Shown in pieces: positions 19,120-27,088 of a DNA stretch of 64,000 bases. The translations under genes were made by a program, and so were the position numbers. The notes below the pieces were generated by a model. That model worked only from the letters and a program-made list of their open reading frames with translations. It did not search any database and had not been told where the DNA came from. How positions within the stretch are numbered: the first letter of the stretch is position 1; each line of letters opens with the position of its first letter. Source of the DNA: Acidobacteriota bacterium (lineage in GTDB: Bacteria > Acidobacteriota > Terriglobia > Terriglobales > Acidobacteriaceae). The stretch spans positions 248,001 to 312,000 of the forward strand of contig JAJXYY010000033.1 in assembly GCA_021780315.1 (NCBI GenBank), given 5' to 3'.

Positions 19120-19860
19120 ATGAGTTCTCTCTCAGTTGGCGCTACCTTCCCGGATTCCGACGTTGTCTTCCAGGTGCACGCCGTCTCGAAGATCTACCAG
19201 ACTGGTGAGCTTTCCGTCGTGGCTCTGCGATCGGTGGAGTTGGAGTTGCGCGCGGGCGAGTTCGTCGTCTTCCTCGGCCCTTCCGGGAGTGGTAAATCGA
19301 CCTTGTTGAATATTCTGGGCGGGCTCGACACGCCCACCTCCGGCGACGTTCGTTTTCGCGATCACTGGCTCTCTCGCGCCGATGATGCTGGGCTGACCCG
19401 CTTTCGCCGGGAGCATGTTGGCTTTGTGTTTCAGTTCTACAATTTGATTCCGAGCCTGACAGCGCTGGAGAATGTGACGTTGGTGACTGAGATCGCCGAC
19501 GACCCCATGGATGCCCAAGAGGCACTACGTCTGGTCGGGCTTACTGAGCGAGAGAACCACTTTCCGTCTCAGCTTTCGGGTGGGGAGCAACAGCGGGTGG
19601 CCATCGCGCGAGCGATTGCAAAGAAGCCTGACATCCTGCTCTGCGACGAACCCACGGGAGCGCTGGACTTCCCTACCGGCAAGCTCGTGCTGGATGTACT
19701 GGCGCAAATTAACAGTGAACTCCACACCCTGGTTGCGGTGATCACACACAACTCGGCAATCGCCGCCATGGCCGATCGCGTCATTCGACTTCGCAGCGGC
19801 GAAATTGTCGAAGTGACGCAGAACGCGAGGAAAGCCTCTCCCGAAGAGTTGGTCTGGTGA
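19120..19860 (+). CDS. ABC transporter ATP-binding protein (MacB/LolD/DevA-like)
   Basis: The 246-residue ATPase of a MacB-type (type VII) exporter. It has Walker [11 protein letters not shown]-loop FQFYNLIP, signature LSGGEQQR, Walker [10 protein letters not shown] and H-loop VITHN. The start is uncertain: ATGs at 19108 and 19120 both lack a clear ribosome site, and the homology-like part begins at [12 protein letters not shown], ~18 residues in. The permease starts three bases after the stop. It energises the FtsX-like permease next door. It lies just inside the left tRNA-Phe boundary of the putative island. Confidence 0.93.
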   Translation: MSSLSVGATFPDSDVVFQVHAVSKIYQTGELSVVALRSVELELRAGEFVVFLGPSGSGKSTLLNILGGLDTPTSGDVRFRDHWLSRADDAGLTRFRREHVGFVFQFYNLIPSLTALENVTLVTEIADDPMDAQEALRLVGLTERENHFPSQLSGGEQQRVAIARAIAKKPDILLCDEPTGALDFPTGKLVLDVLAQINSELHTLVAVITHNSAIAAMADRVIRLRSGEIVEVTQNARKASPEELVW

Positions 19861-19863
19861 ACT

Positions 19864-22227
19864 ATGGGGACACTAGAGCGCAAACTTTTCCGTGATCTCT
19901 TCAAGATGCGAGGTCAAGCTGCAGCTATTGCACTGGTGATCGCCTGCGGTGTTGCGTCGTTTGTAAGCATGCGGGCGATGTACCTTTCCCTGCTGCGTTC
20001 TCAGGCGGACTACTACGCCCAGTATCGCTTCGCCGACATCTTCGTAGAACTGAAGCGGGCTCCGGACTGGGTGGCGGAACGCATCCGTCAGATTCCAGGC
20101 GTCGCACAGGTTGAGACCCGAGTTGTGATGGATGTCACTCTCGATGTGCCAGGATTGCAGGAGCCTGCTGTAGGCCGCATGATCTCCATCCCGGCACGCC
20201 AGGGCCAAGGACTGAATACGCTGTTTCTTCGTCGGGGCAGGTATCTGTCTCCGACCGGGCGCAATGAAATCATTGCCAGCGAGGCCTTCGCCAACGCCAA
20301 CAAGTTGGAACCTGGCAGTGAGCTGCAAGCAGTGATCCAGGGGCGCTGGCAGAAGCTGCGCATCGTCGGAATCGCACTGTCGCCAGAATATATCTACGAG
20401 ATTCGAGGAGGCGGATCGCTATTCCCTGACAACAAGCGATTCGGCGTCCTTTGGATGTCTGCGGAGACCCTGGAGTCTGCCCTGAACATGAAGGGTGCTT
20501 TCAACTCGATTGCGGTCTCACTGCTGCCAGGTACAAACAAACTCGATGTCATCTCGACGATGGACCGCGAACTCGACTCGTATGGAACGCTGGGAGCCTA
20601 CGGGCGTTCCGATCAGGTATCCCATCGTTTCATCTCCGACGAAATCTCGCAGAACAGGATCACGGCCACAGTAATTCCCACCATCTTTCTGGCCGTCGCT
20701 GCTCTCCTGGTCCATCTGTCCTTTATGCGTCTGGTCAGCACGCAACGAGCTGAAATTGCCGTGATCAAGGCATTCGGCTATCCAGACTGGCTCGTGGGCC
20801 TTCATTACGTCGAGTTCAGCCTGCTGGTTGCGATTGCCGGCTATGTGCTGGGATGTGGCATTGGATGGTACTTCGGCATCAAGCTGGCATCGCTCTATGC
20901 CGAGTTTTATCGCTTCCCCGTTCTCGTCTATCGGCTGGATCTCCCGATATTACTCTGGGCTGGCCTTATCACCTTTGTTACCGCAATTGCCGGAGCTATC
21001 GGGGCGGTGGTGCGAGCAGTCGGTTTGCCGCCGGCCGAAGCCATGCGTCCCGAAGCGCCTGCTCGATTCCGCCCGATGATTCTCGACAAACTGAATCTGC
21101 CATCGCTATCTCCCGCAGTCAGAATGATCATCAGAAACCTCGAACGAAGACCGTTGCGGGCACTGGCCTCGGCATTCGCCATCTCCTGCTCGGTCATGAT
21201 CCTCGTGGTTGAGTTTGGCCTATTCGACTCGTTGCATCGCATGATGGAAGTGCAGTTTCACGATGTGCAGCGGGAAGACATCGCGGTGACCCTCAACGAA
21301 GTACACTCTGCGCAGGCTGAGTTTGAGCTGGCTCAATTGCCGGGCGTGATTCGCTCAGAGGCATTCCGGGCAGTTCCTGTGCGTCTGCAGTTTCAAAATC
21401 GATCGCGAAAGACCTCTATCCTTGGCTTGCCGGAACAAGGCGAGCTTCATCGGATTGTTGACGGCACCGGAAATACTCTCTCGTTGCCCCCTGAGGGCAT
21501 TGTTCTAAGTTCCACCCTGGCGGGGATCTTAGGGGTGGTGCCCGGCGACAGCATCAACGTAGAAGTACTGGAGGGACGACGTCCTGCGCGCACCATCGCG
21601 GTTGCAGCCACAGTCGACGAACTTCTGGGAACGAACGCCTATATGAATATCCACGCGCTGAATCGGTTGATGCAGGAAGACGGCTCCATCTCCGGGTCGC
21701 TGATGCAGGTCGACGGGGAGAAGCAGCAAGAGCTTTATCAGCGACTCAAGCAATTGCCAGCAGTTGCGGCTGTATCGATTAAAGCAGCAGCCGTGGACAG
21801 CTTTCGGGAGACTATCAATCGAAGTATGACGTTATCCATTGGAACGTTGATTGTCTTTGCCTCGGTGATTGCCATTGGCATGATCTACAACGGAGCCCGA
21901 ATCAGCCTTTCGGAGCGCTCACGCGAGTTGGCAACCCTTCGCATTCTCGGTTTCACTCGTCGCGAGATCACGTTGATCCTTCTTGGCGAACAAGCATTTA
22001 TCACGCTGGCCGCACTGCCGTTTGGGTTTGCCGCTGGCTATGTTGTCTGTGCAATACTGACTTTCCACTTGCAGACGGAACTCTACCGCATGCCTCTGGT
22101 GGTGCAACCGGCGAGCTACGCATGGGCCTTCGTGATCGTGTTCCTTGCCGCAGTTGCCTCTGGCATTCTGGTTAGCAGACGGGTCGCCGGTATGGACATT
22201 GTCTCTGTACTCAAGGCAGGGGAGTGA
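19864..22227 (+). CDS. FtsX-like ABC transporter permease
   Basis: 787 residues with an N-terminal transmembrane helix (QAAAIALVIACGVASFVSM), a large periplasmic MacB-PCD-like domain, three central helices around residues 270-385, a second periplasmic domain and three C-terminal helices ending in RRVAGMDIVSVLKAGE. Two FtsX modules in one chain match the long permeases of mechanotransmission exporters that push substrates already in the periplasm. With the ATPase upstream and the HlyD adaptor immediately downstream it forms a complete three-part cassette resembling DevBCA/MacAB. The substrate is unknown. Confidence 0.93.
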   Translation: MGTLERKLFRDLFKMRGQAAAIALVIACGVASFVSMRAMYLSLLRSQADYYAQYRFADIFVELKRAPDWVAERIRQIPGVAQVETRVVMDVTLDVPGLQEPAVGRMISIPARQGQGLNTLFLRRGRYLSPTGRNEIIASEAFANANKLEPGSELQAVIQGRWQKLRIVGIALSPEYIYEIRGGGSLFPDNKRFGVLWMSAETLESALNMKGAFNSIAVSLLPGTNKLDVISTMDRELDSYGTLGAYGRSDQVSHRFISDEISQNRITATVIPTIFLAVAALLVHLSFMRLVSTQRAEIAVIKAFGYPDWLVGLHYVEFSLLVAIAGYVLGCGIGWYFGIKLASLYAEFYRFPVLVYRLDLPILLWAGLITFVTAIAGAIGAVVRAVGLPPAEAMRPEAPARFRPMILDKLNLPSLSPAVRMIIRNLERRPLRALASAFAISCSVMILVVEFGLFDSLHRMMEVQFHDVQREDIAVTLNEVHSAQAEFELAQLPGVIRSEAFRAVPVRLQFQNRSRKTSILGLPEQGELHRIVDGTGNTLSLPPEGIVLSSTLAGILGVVPGDSINVEVLEGRRPARTIAVAATVDELLGTNAYMNIHALNRLMQEDGSISGSLMQVDGEKQQELYQRLKQLPAVAAVSIKAAAVDSFRETINRSMTLSIGTLIVFASVIAIGMIYNGARISLSERSRELATLRILGFTRREITLILLGEQAFITLAALPFGFAAGYVVCAILTFHLQTELYRMPLVVQPASYAWAFVIVFLAAVASGILVSRRVAGMDIVSVLKAGE

Positions 22228-22228
22228 T

Positions 22229-23398
22229 ATGAAGCGTCGCACACGAATCCTCGCATGGTTTGCACTGTTGCTGCTGGTGACTGCCTTGGCCCTGGCCTTT
22301 CGCCCCACGCCGGCTGTGGTTGAGACAGCTTCCATTCGACGCGGTCCTTTGCAGGAGATTGTCGAAGAAGAAGGCAAGACCAGAATGCATGACCACTTCG
22401 TACTGGCGGCCACGGTTACCGGTCAATTGCGGAGGATCAACCTGCATGCAGGGGATCCGGTGCAATCCGGCCAGCCGGTTGCCTGGATTGACCCGACACC
22501 CATCGATCCGCGTCAGCGTGCCATCCTTGAAGCACGCCTCCAGGCCGCAGTTGCCGCCGAGCAGCAAGCCAATGGCCTGGCTGGCCGAACCCAGGCGGAG
22601 TATCAGCAAACCAAAGAAGATCTCGCCAGAGGCCATGCACTGTTTGCGCAGGGAATCATCTCGAAACAAGCCATCGACAAGGCTGTGACGCTTGAACAGG
22701 CAACATCAAAGCAATTGCAATCGGCAACTGCTGGAGCACAGTCAGCGGCCTTTCAAGTCCAAGAGGCAAAATCCGCGCTGCTGGTCTATCAGGGTGGCCG
22801 CTCCACTCTCCCCACCGCGGTGGTTTCGCCGGTGAGCGGACGCATCCTGAGGCTCATCGAGCAGAGTGAACGCATCGTGAGCCCTGGAACGCCAATCGTG
22901 GAGATCGGCTACACCCCTCGCCTCGAGATCGTCTCCGACTTCCTGACACGAGATGCTGTTCGAATAAAACCGGGCATGGCCGCAAGGATTACCGACTGGG
23001 GCGGCGATACCCCGATTCCGGCTCGCGTACGAATGGTGGAGCCCGGTGCCTTTACCAAAATCTCAGCACTTGGGGTGGAGGAGCAGCGCGTGAATGTCAT
23101 CTGCGACCTGGAAGGCGATCCGCAGTCCTTGCAGGATGCGTATCACGTGGAGGTGCAGGTAATTCTCTGGGAGGCCGCCGATGTATTGCTGGTTCCCTCC
23201 AGCGCTGTCTTTCGCGCAGACAACGAATGGGCAGTCTTCGTGGTGCGCAACGGAAAGGCGCGTCGTACTCCAATTAGTGTCGGACACCGTGGAGAGAGCC
23301 AGTGGGAGGTTCGGGAAGGACTTCATCCCGGAGACGCGGTTATCGCGCATCCCAGCGTAGAGTTGAGAGATGGAGCACGCGTGCGGGTCCGCAGTTAG
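22229..23398 (+). CDS. HlyD-family periplasmic adaptor (membrane fusion protein)
   Basis: 389 residues: an N-terminal anchor (RRTRILAWFALLLLVTALALAF), a lipoyl half-motif (VLAATVTGQLRRINLHAGDPV), a coiled-coil hairpin rich in Ala/Gln (about residues 95-190), the second lipoyl half (TAVVSPVSGRILRLI) and beta-barrel domains. It bridges the FtsX-like permease to an outer-membrane channel, which is not encoded here. The ATG at 22229 follows GGGGAG and overlaps the permease end closely, so the three genes are one operon. The operon ends ~80 bases before the second copy of the tRNA 3'-end repeat. Confidence 0.92.
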   Translation: MKRRTRILAWFALLLLVTALALAFRPTPAVVETASIRRGPLQEIVEEEGKTRMHDHFVLAATVTGQLRRINLHAGDPVQSGQPVAWIDPTPIDPRQRAILEARLQAAVAAEQQANGLAGRTQAEYQQTKEDLARGHALFAQGIISKQAIDKAVTLEQATSKQLQSATAGAQSAAFQVQEAKSALLVYQGGRSTLPTAVVSPVSGRILRLIEQSERIVSPGTPIVEIGYTPRLEIVSDFLTRDAVRIKPGMAARITDWGGDTPIPARVRMVEPGAFTKISALGVEEQRVNVICDLEGDPQSLQDAYHVEVQVILWEAADVLLVPSSAVFRADNEWAVFVVRNGKARRTPISVGHRGESQWEVREGLHPGDAVIAHPSVELRDGARVRVRS

Positions 23399-23478
23399 TG
23401 GAGCAAGGAAGCGGATGGCAGACATGCCTGGCCCCAAAATGGTCGGCAGAAGGCGTGAACCACATGGCACCGGGCGTT

Positions 23479-23492
23479 GATCCCGTCTCTGG
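23479..23492 (+). repeat. Putative attachment core, tRNA-Phe 3'-end copy 2
   Basis: GATCCCGTCTCTGG identical to 18823-18836. The bases just before it (GGCGTT) also resemble the tRNA T-arm (GGCGGTTC). It marks the right end of a 4.7-kb block holding only the ABC exporter operon. Confidence 0.5.
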
Positions 23493-23602
23493 TGTGCACG
23501 CTAATATCCACAAATCAGATGAGTTCGCAGGTGCTCCTGTTACGAGAGCCTGATGGCTTGGTCTGGATCGCGGGGCCTCGCCAGGGCCGCCGCGTGGACT
23601 GC

Positions 23603-23616
23603 GTGATTGCTGTCAC
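23603..23616. promoter_or_regulatory. Possible Crp/Fnr-type site upstream of the baeRF gene
   Basis: GTGAT-TGCT-GTCAC, one base away from the perfect GTGAT-N4-ATCAC palindromes at 25469 and 25522, and 53 bases upstream of the baeRF start codon. Weak on its own; supported by the better copies nearby. Confidence 0.35.
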
Positions 23617-23669
23617 CGCGATCACCTGCGCAAGCCGCTAAAGTGATGCTTCTACGTAGGAGTGACCGT

Positions 23670-24827
23670 ATGAAGACAATCGCTGTCCCACCCGTTCCTG
23701 CTGCTCTGAATCCACTTTCTCCTAAAGCCATCGCAACGCTTGCGGAAGTCTATGACGAAGCATCCCATGCCATTACCCTGTACTTCTCCCGGCCTAACTT
23801 ATCGGACAAAGCGCACCGCGGAGAAGCCCTGACGTTCGAACATCTAATCAAGACTGCCAGAGACCGGTATGAGACCCATGACGGCAGTCCCGGTTTGTCG
23901 AAGGATCTGACCCGGATTCTGAACATGGAGCCGGAGTTTCGGGGTTCGCCGCGACGCTTCCATGCGGTTTTCGCTTGTAAAGACAGGGACATTTGGCAGG
24001 TGGTCGATCTTCCAACCTGTGGAGACTTAAGCGGCCTGCAGGTGTCGCAGAGGTTTCAGATGGTTCCCCTGCTGCGCGCGCTGGAAGCGACCACCCCCTG
24101 CTGTGTCGCACTGGTGGAGCGGGGTAAGGCACGGGTCTTTCTGGTGCGCGGTACGGACGCTCTCGCTTTGCCTTTGTTGCCTACGGCAGATCTGGCAGTC
24201 GAGGCAGACGATTCGCGGGTTGGCTGGTCCGATCACATTGACGGAAGTGTGCGCGAACGCACGAAGGCGTACTTCAAATCACTGGCGCTGGACTTGCATT
24301 TGATGATGCTGGATCTCTCTTGCGGGCAACTTGTGGTGGGATGCCGCGAGGATGTCTGGTCCGAACTGGAGCCTCAACTTGTCAAAGCAGGTATGACCGA
24401 AATGATGTCAGGAAGGTTTCATCTGACAAACCTGGACATGACGACCGATGAGATCGCCAAGGCGACCAAACCAGTGGTCAGGGAGAAGCTACGTCAGCAA
24501 TACGTCCATTTCTGGGAGCTTATCCGCGAACGTCCGGAGATCAGTGCGGTGGGCGTGGACGCTGTGCTACGCAGGCTGGAAGCAGGCAGTGTCCAGACAC
24601 TTTTTCTTGGTGATCTTACGGGAAAAGACGTCACTGCCTGCTCGCGATGTCAGAGTTGGTGGAATGTCAGTACCCAGTGTCCTGCATGTGGCAGTAGACA
24701 GAGCCATCTGATGTCGGCGGAGGAGTTTCTGGCACGGAGGGCTCTGGCAATAGGAGCGAGAATCATAGCGCCAGATATGCCGACTGCAGCGCTGTTTGGC
24801 GAGACAGGGGCTCTGCTGCGCTATTGA
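23670..24827 (+). CDS. Bacterial archaeo-eukaryotic release factor (baeRF) family protein with zinc ribbon
   Basis: A 385-residue protein built like the bacterial eRF1-related (baeRF) families. An N-terminal domain (to ~120) is followed by FHAVFACKDRDIWQVVDLP and PCCVALVERGKARVFLVRG (RNase-H-like middle domain), the RERTKAYFKSLALDL segment, a pelota/eRF1 domain-3-like part (QLVVGCREDVW) and a C-terminal four-cysteine zinc ribbon (C324/C327/C337/C340). It has no GGQ motif, so peptidyl-tRNA hydrolysis is not implied; a ribosome-rescue or stress role is an inference. Rv2629 of the mycobacterial DosR regulon belongs to this broad group. The start is fixed by AGGAG at seven bases. Confidence 0.65.
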   Translation: MKTIAVPPVPAALNPLSPKAIATLAEVYDEASHAITLYFSRPNLSDKAHRGEALTFEHLIKTARDRYETHDGSPGLSKDLTRILNMEPEFRGSPRRFHAVFACKDRDIWQVVDLPTCGDLSGLQVSQRFQMVPLLRALEATTPCCVALVERGKARVFLVRGTDALALPLLPTADLAVEADDSRVGWSDHIDGSVRERTKAYFKSLALDLHLMMLDLSCGQLVVGCREDVWSELEPQLVKAGMTEMMSGRFHLTNLDMTTDEIAKATKPVVREKLRQQYVHFWELIRERPEISAVGVDAVLRRLEAGSVQTLFLGDLTGKDVTACSRCQSWWNVSTQCPACGSRQSHLMSAEEFLARRALAIGARIIAPDMPTAALFGETGALLRY

Positions 24828-24857
24828 ACGGTGTTCTGCCAATCATAGGGCTTCAAT

Positions 24858-24883
24858 CATGGGGCAGGTGGCGCTGCCCCATG
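24858..24883. terminator. Bidirectional hairpin between convergent genes
   Basis: The perfect 10-bp arms CATGGGGCAG and CTGCCCCATG surround a 6-base loop, in the 90-base gap between the ends of the baeRF and CBS genes. T-runs are lacking on both sides, but position and stability fit a shared transcription end. Confidence 0.6.
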
Positions 24884-24917
24884 GTCTACTCCTTTGGGGA
24901 CCCTTTCTTGCATGGAA

Positions 24918-25370
24918 CTAGGCCTGTGCTGCGGCTTGGGGGTGAGCGTGGTGCTGAGAGATTGCAGCCAGCGTGTGATGGATATGCAGCGGTGTGTCGC
25001 GCAGAGCGATGTCGGCCTGGGCGACGAGACCGACACACTTGCCACTCGCATCGACCACCGGAATGCGTCTTACCTGCTTCTGCTCCATCTTCATCTCACA
25101 GGCTTCCAGGGTATCGTCGGGCTTGCAGGTCGTCAGCGACTTGGTCATGACTTCGCCGACCTTCATCGCCGCTGTCGATTTCCCAGTGGATGCAACTTTG
25201 ACACAGATATCCCTGTCCGTGATGATGCCGAGCAGCTTGCGCTCTTTGCAGTCATTCACCACAGGAATAGCCCCGACATCGTTGTCTTTCATTAGCTCCG
25301 CTGCTTTTTGTATGGTGTCAGCCGGGGTACAGCAATACAACGTCTTGCTCATCACATCTTTGATCTTCAT
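24918..25370 (-). CDS. Two-CBS-domain protein (hypoxic response protein 1-like)
   Basis: 150 residues made almost entirely of a CBS pair: VKDVMSK-type openings at IKDVMSKTLYCCTPADTI and VGEVMTKSLTTCKPDDTL, each ending in the usual GIITDRDI / GLVAQADI strands. Stand-alone CBS pairs bind adenine nucleotides and sense energy state; mycobacterial Hrp1 (Rv2626c) has the same size and design. A His/Ala-rich tail follows. The ATG at 25370 is selected for its AGGAGG four bases upstream. It is divergent from the phosphoribosyltransferase fusion, and the shared upstream region holds two GTGAT-N4-ATCAC palindromes. Confidence 0.9.
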   Translation of the reverse strand: MKIKDVMSKTLYCCTPADTIQKAAELMKDNDVGAIPVVNDCKERKLLGIITDRDICVKVASTGKSTAAMKVGEVMTKSLTTCKPDDTLEACEMKMEQKQVRRIPVVDASGKCVGLVAQADIALRDTPLHIHHTLAAISQHHAHPQAAAQA

Positions 25371-25468
25371 AAATCCTCCTAGCATCCTGCCATTGCCTGG
25401 CAGAAGACCGGTATCGACGTCTTTCCATACCGGATTGCAAGACTCGCAGAATAGGGTGATCCGTCGCA

Positions 25469-25482
25469 GTGATATTTATCAC
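25469..25482. promoter_or_regulatory. Crp/Fnr-type palindrome 1
   Basis: A perfect 14-bp inverted repeat, GTGATA/TATCAC with two central bases (GTGAT-N4-ATCAC form). It lies in the divergent promoter region, 99 bases upstream of the CBS start. A likely operator for a Crp/Fnr-family regulator; one is encoded at 32932-33636. Confidence 0.55.
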
Positions 25483-25521
25483 CGCTTACGGTGTGTCCTT
25501 GCTCCAGGCGAACGTACGGGA

Positions 25522-25535
25522 GTGATAGAAATCAC
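25522..25535. promoter_or_regulatory. Crp/Fnr-type palindrome 2
   Basis: GTGAT-AGAA-ATCAC, starting 53 bases after palindrome 1 (about five helical turns) and 98 bases upstream of the phosphoribosyltransferase fusion start. Two similar half-site pairs in a 260-base divergent region argue against chance. Confidence 0.55.
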
Positions 25536-25632
25536 GGTATGGGGCGAGCCGGACTGTCCTAATAGTTGATAGCGACGCGTACAGGTACTTTCAGAATGCG
25601 TCGATTCCGATGACATCGGCTGGAGTAACGCC

Positions 25633-26997
25633 ATGAGATTCAGGGATAGAGTAGACGCAGGACAACAAGTAGCAATGCAGCTGGCCGGGTATGCCAATCG
25701 AGGCGATGTGATCGTACTGGGCTTACCCCGGGGTGGCGTTGCCGTAGCGTTTGAAGTGGCACAAGCCCTGCACGCACCTCTGGATGTATTTCTGTCGCGG
25801 AAACTGGGTGTTCCGGGGCACGAAGAACTGGCATTTGGAGCCGTGGCGGTTGGAGGTGGTCGATATCTGGACAGGCAGGTGATTGCAGCCGCAGGTATCA
25901 CCGAGCAGGAGATTGAGCGCGTCACGCAAGAGGTACAGGACGCGCTGCAGCGGCGGGCTGAGCTCTATCGGGGCACGCGTTCATCGCTCGATCTGGCTGG
26001 CAAGACGGTGATTCTGGTCGATGACGGAATCGCAACGGGGGCCAGTGTTTACGCGGCAATCAGCGCACTGCGGCAGATGAAACCAGGCAAACTGGTGCTG
26101 GCAGTTCCGGTGGCGCCTGTCTCCACCTGCAACTGGCTGCGACGGGAAGTGGACGAGCTTATTTGTGTGCACATACCGGAAGAATTTTATGCGGTTGGAC
26201 AGTTCTACGAATCCTTTACCCAAGTTGAAGACGCTGAGGTACAGGACTTCTTGCGGCAAGCTGCAACACCGGCCAATAACAGTTCAACCCGAAATCCTCC
26301 TGAAGCGATATTTGGGCGAGAGGTCACGATCGAGGTTGACCATCTGAAGCTGTACGGGACCTTGAGCCTTCCCCATCAGGCCAAAGGGATTGTGCTGTTT
26401 GCGCATGGCAGCGGCAGCAGCCGGCACAGTTCCCGCAACCGGTATGTGGCAGAAGTGCTGCAAGCCGAGGGATTTGCAACACTGCTATTTGACCTGTTGA
26501 CGGTCGAAGAAGAAGCCGTGGACCAACACACGGCGGAGCTTCGCTTCGACATTAAACTTCTGGCGAGAAGGCTGGTCAGCGTGACCCAGTGGATTGCTGG
26601 TCAGCCGGACACCCGAAGCCTGCCTATTGCCTATTTCGGTGCGAGCACCGGTGCAGCCGCAGCACTGCTCGCAGCGGCGCGACTGCCGGGACTGGTGCAT
26701 GCAGTGGTCTCTCGTGGCGGGCGACCGGACCTTGCCGGTGATGCGCTGGGCATCGTGCGAGTTCCAGTGCTGCTGCTGGTGGGAGGAAGAGACGATATGG
26801 TGATCGCTCTCAATCGTCAGGCCTACGACAAGCTGCAAAGCCAGAACAAACAGCTGGTTATCGTCCCCGGAGCGACGCACCTATTTGAAGAAGCTGGTGC
26901 GTTGGAGCAGGTCGCACAACTCGCCGCAGTCTGGTTCTCGCGCACCCTGTTGTCCGATCGCGAAGCAAGTCCGCTGAAGGTTTCCGCGGGACGTTGA
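25633..26997 (+). CDS. Phosphoribosyltransferase / alpha-beta hydrolase (dienelactone-hydrolase-like) fusion
   Basis: 454 residues in two parts. Residues ~1-215 are a type I phosphoribosyltransferase, with GLPRGGVAVAFEVA and the PRPP loop VILVDDGIATGAS. Residues ~230-450 are a dienelactone-hydrolase-like alpha/beta hydrolase, with the oxyanion-hole strand FAHGSGSSRHSSRN, nucleophile region GASTGAAAAL, acid GGRDDMV and histidine GATHLFEE. Rv0571c of the DosR regulon shows the same fusion. GGAG seven bases before the ATG supports the start. The reaction is unknown; linkage suggests nucleotide-related damage repair or salvage under stress, which is inference. Confidence 0.88.
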   Translation: MRFRDRVDAGQQVAMQLAGYANRGDVIVLGLPRGGVAVAFEVAQALHAPLDVFLSRKLGVPGHEELAFGAVAVGGGRYLDRQVIAAAGITEQEIERVTQEVQDALQRRAELYRGTRSSLDLAGKTVILVDDGIATGASVYAAISALRQMKPGKLVLAVPVAPVSTCNWLRREVDELICVHIPEEFYAVGQFYESFTQVEDAEVQDFLRQAATPANNSSTRNPPEAIFGREVTIEVDHLKLYGTLSLPHQAKGIVLFAHGSGSSRHSSRNRYVAEVLQAEGFATLLFDLLTVEEEAVDQHTAELRFDIKLLARRLVSVTQWIAGQPDTRSLPIAYFGASTGAAAALLAAARLPGLVHAVVSRGGRPDLAGDALGIVRVPVLLLVGGRDDMVIALNRQAYDKLQSQNKQLVIVPGATHLFEEAGALEQVAQLAAVWFSRTLLSDREASPLKVSAGR

Positions 26998-27036
26998 GTC
27001 ACGATCTACAGTTCGACCGAACCGATGAGCATGATT

Positions 27037-27070
27037 GCACGACACGCATGAACGCACGACACGCGTGAAC
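27037..27070 (+). repeat. 17-bp tandem repeat (two units) before the erythromycin-esterase-like gene
   Basis: GCACGACACGCATGAAC is followed directly by the same 17-mer with one change (CATG to CGTG). It ends three bases before the GGGAGGG ribosome binding site. It could be slippage-made leader DNA. Confidence 0.65.
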
Positions 27071-27088
27071 GCAGGGAGGGCATTCCCC

